From positions 1 to 9,823 of the forward strand of contig DATBFY010000108.1 in NCBI GenBank assembly GCA_036558265.1: a stretch of 9,823 bases of DNA, written 5' to 3'. Positions 6,326-9,823 of the stretch are shown here, one piece after another (position 1 is the stretch's first letter; each line of letters begins with the position of its first letter). The stretch comes from RYN-433 sp036558265 (lineage in GTDB: Bacteria; Planctomycetota; Phycisphaerae; Tepidisphaerales; Tepidisphaeraceae). The notes under the pieces were generated by a model, which saw nothing but the letters and a program-made list of their open reading frames with translations, was not told the DNA's origin and ran no database searches. The translations under genes and the position numbers were made by a program.

Positions 6326-7876
6326 CTATTGCCCGTTGGCAGGCGGCGGCGGCGTCCCACCCGGGCCTTTGCGCCCCGTCCACTGATGGAAGGTGTCGCG
6401 CAGCTTGTGAAGGCGCTCGTAGACCGGTTTGGGTTGGAGCATGTCGTCGAGCAATCCACCGGCAGGCAGGGTCTGACCCATGTCCGCCAGGTTCGACCAC
6501 GCGACCGATTCGACGAACGGCTTGGAGAGCGCGACGCGGTAAATCGCCTCCATCCACTCGGCCTGCAACTGCGGGTCCCAGGGGCGGTGCCAGCGCCCGC
6601 CGCCCGCCGGATCCAGGCGTCCCATCGAGATGTCGGAAGGGTCGGGAGTCATTCGGCCGGGCGCACCGACAGCCGTGACGAAGACCGGGCGACCCAGCGT
6701 CGAAAAGCGGTCGAGCATACAACTCACCTGGAAGAGGTCGCGCAGGAAGCGCCCCGGAGCCGGGACGCCCATTTCCATCTCCAGGCCGAACGCCTCGAAG
6801 TTGATGCCCGCCTGGGCGACCATCTCCGCGTAAAGCATCGGGGCGACGCTTGGCGTGGGCTTCGAGTGGTACTCGCCGAACGGCTGGGTAACGGTGATGA
6901 TCGTCCGCGCCTGGGGCAGCATATTCTTCACGTGCGCCACCAGGAGGCGCGTCAGCTCGATGATCTGCTCGAACGAGAGGGTCAGCGCCCGGTTGGTGTG
7001 AAAGCCGCTGCCCACGTTCCACACGGCTACCGCCTTGCGGTAGCGATGCACCACCTTCTGGACGAACTCGTACGCCAGCTCGCGCAACGTGTCGAAGTCG
7101 TGCTCCCAGATGAACAGCCAGTCCGGCACCTGCCCTTCGTTCAGGTCGATTAACGGTCCGGCGATGATGGGCACGCGCTTGCGGCTGAGCGTCTCGACCC
7201 ACTCGTCCAGCGCGTCGGTATTGAAGGCGCCTTCTTCGGGCTGGAGTTGCTTCCACGACATCGGCACGACGCAGTAATCGAAGTTGCCGGCGACCGCCTC
7301 CTTGTATCGCGAGTTCTGCACCGACGAATCGACCCGGCTTCCGAAGATGTGCTTAACGAACGAGTTGCTGGCGCGTCGGCGGTTGATCAGCAGCTCGCCG
7401 TGGAACCCCGCGAGCTGCTCGGACAGGTCCAGACCAATCGCCAGCGCCTGGTCGGCCAGGGCGGCGGCCTCGGGCGGCTTATCGAGCTTGCCAAGGGCGT
7501 CGGAAAAGAGGCCCTGCGCGTCCTTGAACCGGGCGGTGAACTTGTCGGCGCGCGGGAAGTCAAACAGGTTCCAATCTTCCTGCTTCTGCACGATCTTCAT
7601 CAGGCGGAAGCGCGCCAGCTCGACGTTCAGGTTATAGGGCTGATCCCGCGGCGGCACCCGCGTGGTCTCGAGTTGGTAGGCGCCCAGCGGACCGCAGTCC
7701 CACATCAACGAGACGCCGACGGCGTGATCATCGGTGCGGCTAACGATCAGTTGCCCGTCCTTGAACGACACGTCGCCGGGGATTGGCACGCTCTCGGGCC
7801 CCATCGCCATGGCGGCGAGCGGCGCGAAACTGCTGAGGCGAGTCCCCTCGCGAAAGATCTCGAACTTGACGGACAT
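6326..7876 (-). CDS. GH10-like (family 10 glycoside hydrolase fold) protein lacking the catalytic glutamates
   Basis: This 516-residue protein has an N-terminal region rich in predicted strands (about 1-90), a helical linker with VELARFRLMKI and EDWNLFDF, and a barrel from about 195 that resembles family 10 xylanases. MSWKQLQPEEGAFNTDALD (206-224) matches the GH10 NEMKW...PEEGxF stretch. PLIDLNEGQVPDWL (241-254) matches the HxLxWHxQxPxW loop. The end, AWSNLADMG (459-467) with LLDDMLQPKPVYERL (475-489), matches the GH10 C-terminus. However, the acid/base position (WDVVNE in GH10) reads WNVGSG (286-291), and the nucleophile position (ITELD) reads VTAVG (400-404), so both glutamates seem lost. 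No signal peptide is seen, which is odd for a xylanase. It may be a pseudoenzyme or use other chemistry. I chose the ATG at 7876 because the domain-like sequence begins there; a GTG at 7903, overlapping the ada stop by 4 nt, is an alternative. Neither has a clear Shine-Dalgarno site. Confidence 0.8.
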   Translation of the reverse strand: MSVKFEIFREGTRLSSFAPLAAMAMGPESVPIPGDVSFKDGQLIVSRTDDHAVGVSLMWDCGPLGAYQLETTRVPPRDQPYNLNVELARFRLMKIVQKQEDWNLFDFPRADKFTARFKDAQGLFSDALGKLDKPPEAAALADQALAIGLDLSEQLAGFHGELLINRRRASNSFVKHIFGSRVDSSVQNSRYKEAVAGNFDYCVVPMSWKQLQPEEGAFNTDALDEWVETLSRKRVPIIAGPLIDLNEGQVPDWLFIWEHDFDTLRELAYEFVQKVVHRYRKAVAVWNVGSGFHTNRALTLSFEQIIELTRLLVAHVKNMLPQARTIITVTQPFGEYHSKPTPSVAPMLYAEMVAQAGINFEAFGLEMEMGVPAPGRFLRDLFQVSCMLDRFSTLGRPVFVTAVGAPGRMTPDPSDISMGRLDPAGGGRWHRPWDPQLQAEWMEAIYRVALSKPFVESVAWSNLADMGQTLPAGGLLDDMLQPKPVYERLHKLRDTFHQWTGRKGPGGTPPPPANGQ

Positions 7877-7899
7877 AATTGCAACGTCAGCGATGACGG

Positions 7900-9012
7900 T
7901 CACGACCGGCTGACACGGTCGCTGAAGCGCATCTTAACAGACGGGGCGGATTGCTCAATCCGCCGCCGCTCGTGATCGAGCAGCCAGCGCTTGCGCCACA
8001 GCCCGCCGCCGTAACCCGTGAGCGCCCCGTCCGCGCCGACCACACGGTGACAGGGGATGATGATCGACAGGTAGTTCATGCCGTTGGCCCGACCGACCGC
8101 GCGAGCGCCGCCACCCGCGCCGATCGCCTGCGCCTGCTGGCTATAACTCCGCGTCTGACCGGGCGGGATCGTTCGCAGGTAGTCCCATGCGCGGCGCTCA
8201 AATGGCGTGCCCGCCGGGGACAGCGGGACGGAAAACGTGAGTCGCCGGCCGGCGAAATACTCGTCCAGCTCACCACGCAGGCGCCGCAGGTGCGGATGGT
8301 CGGCCGGAACGATGACCGCATCCTGGCCACCCGCGCCGCACCGCCGGCGCAGTCGCTCGATCGCGCCCGGCAGGCCGCGGCGATCGATGAAATCCAGCAA
8401 CGCGACACCGTGCTCGTCCGCCGCCGCGAGCATCGACCCCAGCGGCGTCGGGATCCACGTCGCCGCCAGCGCCACGGCGTCGTCGGCTTTCAACGCGGGC
8501 GTCCCGAAGAGGCGCCCGAACGCCTCGCGGAACCCGCTGGCCGATTCGAACCCCGCCGCCAGTTGCGCGTCGGTCATGTTTGCGCCGCGCCGCACCCTGG
8601 CGAGCGCCGATCCCATCCGCGCCCCTCGCTGGTAGGCGGCGAAGCTCATCCCCACGTGCCGGCGAAAGCGCCGCCGGGCGGTCCCGGGGTCGATTCCCAT
8701 GGTGCGCAAGTCGCGCCCGCGGAGCGGCGACGCATCTCGATGTGCCAGATCCATGAGACGCCCGACCACGTCCGGCACCCGTGGGTCCTGGTCGGGCTTA
8801 CACAATTTGCACGCCCGGTAACCGTGCGCCAGCGCCTGGGCGGGGGTTGCGAAGAACTCCACGTTCTGGGGCCTGGGCGTCTTGGCCCGGCAAGTCGGCC
8901 GGCAGAAAATCCCCGTCGTCTTCACCGCAACGACAAATAACCCGTCGAACGAGGCGTCCTTGTCGGCGAACGCCCGACGCATAACCGCGATGGATGGCAA
9001 GTTGGAAGTCAT
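7900..9012 (-). CDS. ada: Ada: methylphosphotriester / O6-methylguanine-DNA methyltransferase and transcriptional regulator
   Basis: This 370-residue protein has the full three-part Ada layout. The N-terminal zinc domain has C37, C41, C68 and C71 (GIFCRPTCRAKTP, ACKLCKP), in the register of the four cysteines of E. coli Ada; C37 would accept the methyl group from phosphotriesters. An AraC-type helix-turn-helix segment follows at about 80-175, with MTDAQLAAGFESASGFREAF (146-165) as its second unit. The C-terminal suicide methyltransferase has PCHRV (320-324) with acceptor C321 and the RAVGRANGMN helix (304-313) that enters DNA. In E. coli, methylation of the N-terminal cysteine turns Ada into an activator of its own gene, so autoregulation is likely here. 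About 20 residues follow the usual end. The stop overlaps by 4 nt a GTG in frame with the GH10-like gene, suggesting an operon. There is no clear Shine-Dalgarno site before the ATG at 9012. Confidence 0.95.
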   Translation of the reverse strand: MTSNLPSIAVMRRAFADKDASFDGLFVVAVKTTGIFCRPTCRAKTPRPQNVEFFATPAQALAHGYRACKLCKPDQDPRVPDVVGRLMDLAHRDASPLRGRDLRTMGIDPGTARRRFRRHVGMSFAAYQRGARMGSALARVRRGANMTDAQLAAGFESASGFREAFGRLFGTPALKADDAVALAATWIPTPLGSMLAAADEHGVALLDFIDRRGLPGAIERLRRRCGAGGQDAVIVPADHPHLRRLRGELDEYFAGRRLTFSVPLSPAGTPFERRAWDYLRTIPPGQTRSYSQQAQAIGAGGGARAVGRANGMNYLSIIIPCHRVVGADGALTGYGGGLWRKRWLLDHERRRIEQSAPSVKMRFSDRVSRS

Positions 9013-9021
9013 GCCGGAAGT

Positions 9022-9072
9022 CTATTCGGACCCACGCGGCGATTCCGCCGGATTTCGGTCACCCTATTCGGA
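9022..9072. repeat. Two 9-bp direct repeats upstream of ada (candidate regulatory sites)
   Basis: CTATTCGGA occurs at 9022-9030 and again at 9064-9072 in the same orientation, 42 bp apart, or close to four helical turns. On the ada coding strand it reads TCCGAATAG. The distal copy also forms one arm of an inverted repeat, TCGGA-TTG-TCCGA (9068-9080). The repeats lie 10 and 52 bp upstream of the ada ATG, so they are candidate operators, perhaps for Ada itself. The sequence does not match the E. coli Ada box that I know. Confidence 0.4.
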
Positions 9073-9140
9073 TTGTCCGAGTCGTGTCAGCGTGCGCCTT
9101 GCTCCTTATCTCACCGACCCGACCGGCCGATGTCGTTTTG

Positions 9141-9169
9141 CAGACAAGGACGGCTCGGACCGCTATGAT
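9141..9169 (+). promoter_or_regulatory. Possible promoter of purC
   Basis: TATGAT (9164-9169) matches the -10 consensus at five of six bases. CAGACA (9141-9146), 17 bp upstream, matches the -35 at four of six. Transcription would start near 9176, only about 7 nt before the ATG at 9183, so the mRNA would be almost leaderless. This fits the absence of a Shine-Dalgarno site before purC. Confidence 0.4.
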
Positions 9170-9182
9170 CCGCGAACGAACC

Positions 9183-9823
9183 ATGCTCGATGCGTTTCTC
9201 CGCAGTAACCTCCCGTTCCCGGTTCGCCGGGGCAAAGTCCGCGACGTCTACGACCTTGGGGACCGGCTCCTGATCGTCGCCACGGACCGCATCAGCGCCT
9301 ACGACGTGATCATGCCCAACGGCATCCCCGACAAGGGCAAGATCCTGACCGCCCTGTCATACTTCTGGTTCGAGAAGTTCGGGCGGCAGTTCGAGCATCA
9401 CCTGATCAGCGCCAAGTTCAAGGAATATCCCAGGGAACTGCAGAAGTTCGAGAGCCAGATCCGCGGCCGCTCGATGCTGGTCAAGAAGGCCCAGGTCGTT
9501 CCGATCGAGTGCGTGGCGCGCGGGTACATCACCGGCTCGGGGTGGAAGGAATATCACAAGACCCACACGGTCTGCGGGATCCCCTTACCGGGAGGCCTCA
9601 AGCAATGCGACAGGCTGCCGGCGCCGATCTTCACTCCCGCGACCAAGGAAGAGACCGGACACGACGTCAACATCAGCTTCGACGAGACGGTCAACCGGGT
9701 CGGCGCCGAGACCGCGACCCAGCTTCGCGACAAGACGCTGGCGCTTTACACCACAGCGGCCAACTACGCCGCGCAGCGCGGCGTGCTGATCGCCGACACC
9801 AAGTTCGAGTTCGGCCGCCTGCC
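9183..9823 (+). CDS. purC: Phosphoribosylaminoimidazole-succinocarboxamide (SAICAR) synthase, 3' end cut by the window edge
   Basis: SAICAR synthase joins aspartate to CAIR using ATP, a late step of de novo purine synthesis in the cytoplasm. The window holds 213 complete codons and the frame is open at the edge. The N-terminus has GKVRDVYDLGDRLLIVATDR (17-36), the ATP-binding start of the family. Both family signatures are present: VVPIECVARGYITGS (105-119) and LIADTKFEFG (202-211). The segment PIFTPATKEETGHDVNI (148-164) fits the longer, roughly 300-residue form found in yeast and many bacteria. About 80-100 residues should lie beyond the edge. I chose the ATG at 9183, where the family's N-terminus begins; an in-frame ATG at 9165 would add six residues but lies inside the predicted -10 element. 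The gene diverges from ada and its other purine partners are not in view. Confidence 0.96.
   Translation, partial: MLDAFLRSNLPFPVRRGKVRDVYDLGDRLLIVATDRISAYDVIMPNGIPDKGKILTALSYFWFEKFGRQFEHHLISAKFKEYPRELQKFESQIRGRSMLVKKAQVVPIECVARGYITGSGWKEYHKTHTVCGIPLPGGLKQCDRLPAPIFTPATKEETGHDVNISFDETVNRVGAETATQLRDKTLALYTTAANYAAQRGVLIADTKFEFGRL

Noticed and set aside
6150..7256. A 368-residue minus-strand frame overlapping the GH10-like gene
   Set aside because: It is a shifted-frame shadow, dominated by Arg, Ala, Gly and Pro, with no motif.
9013..9182. Purine riboswitch or other purC leader RNA
   Set aside because: The 170-bp region shows no purine-aptamer pattern, and the predicted purC leader is too short to hold one.

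Overview
The window is GC-rich, densely packed bacterial chromosome. It carries seven protein genes in full or in part, plus one truncated ribosomal gene at the left edge. The gene content and protein style suggest a planctomycete, possibly of the Phycisphaerae: a zinc-free S4, a stand-alone flavin-dependent halogenase-like protein, a GH10-like cytoplasmic protein next to a small helix-hairpin-helix protein, and a long-form SAICAR synthase. Shine-Dalgarno sites are weak or missing at several genes. This placement is inference from general impression, not from a search. I see no insertion sequence, prophage, tRNA, rRNA or CRISPR array.

Layout from left to right. Positions 1-543 (minus) hold most of rpsD, which runs off the left edge. 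A 264-bp divergent intergenic region follows, with a near-consensus minus-strand promoter and a leader of about 170 nt for rpsD. Positions 808-2058 (plus) encode an alkaline-phosphatase-superfamily phosphodiesterase. It converges on uvrB (2076-4151, minus). A 206-bp divergent region then leads to the halogenase-like gene (4358-5884, plus). That gene converges on a three-gene minus-strand operon, transcribed ada (9012-7900), then the GH10-like gene (7876-6326), then the helix-hairpin-helix membrane protein (6307-5909). A 170-bp divergent region separates ada from purC (9183 to beyond the right edge, plus).

Functionally the window is mostly housekeeping: translation (rpsD), nucleotide excision repair (uvrB), alkylation repair and its regulation (ada), and purine synthesis (purC). 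Three genes have unclear substrates: the phosphodiesterase, the halogenase-like flavoprotein and the GH10-like protein. The most unusual item is the GH10-like protein. It keeps hallmark parts of a family 10 glycosidase barrel but, by eye, lacks both catalytic glutamates, and it is tightly linked to a DNA-alkylation-repair gene. The divergent regions also hold plausible control sites: a 9-bp direct repeat before ada and a direct-repeat element resembling an alphaproteobacterial LexA box before uvrB. I do not see a clear-cut new multi-gene defence or mobile system.
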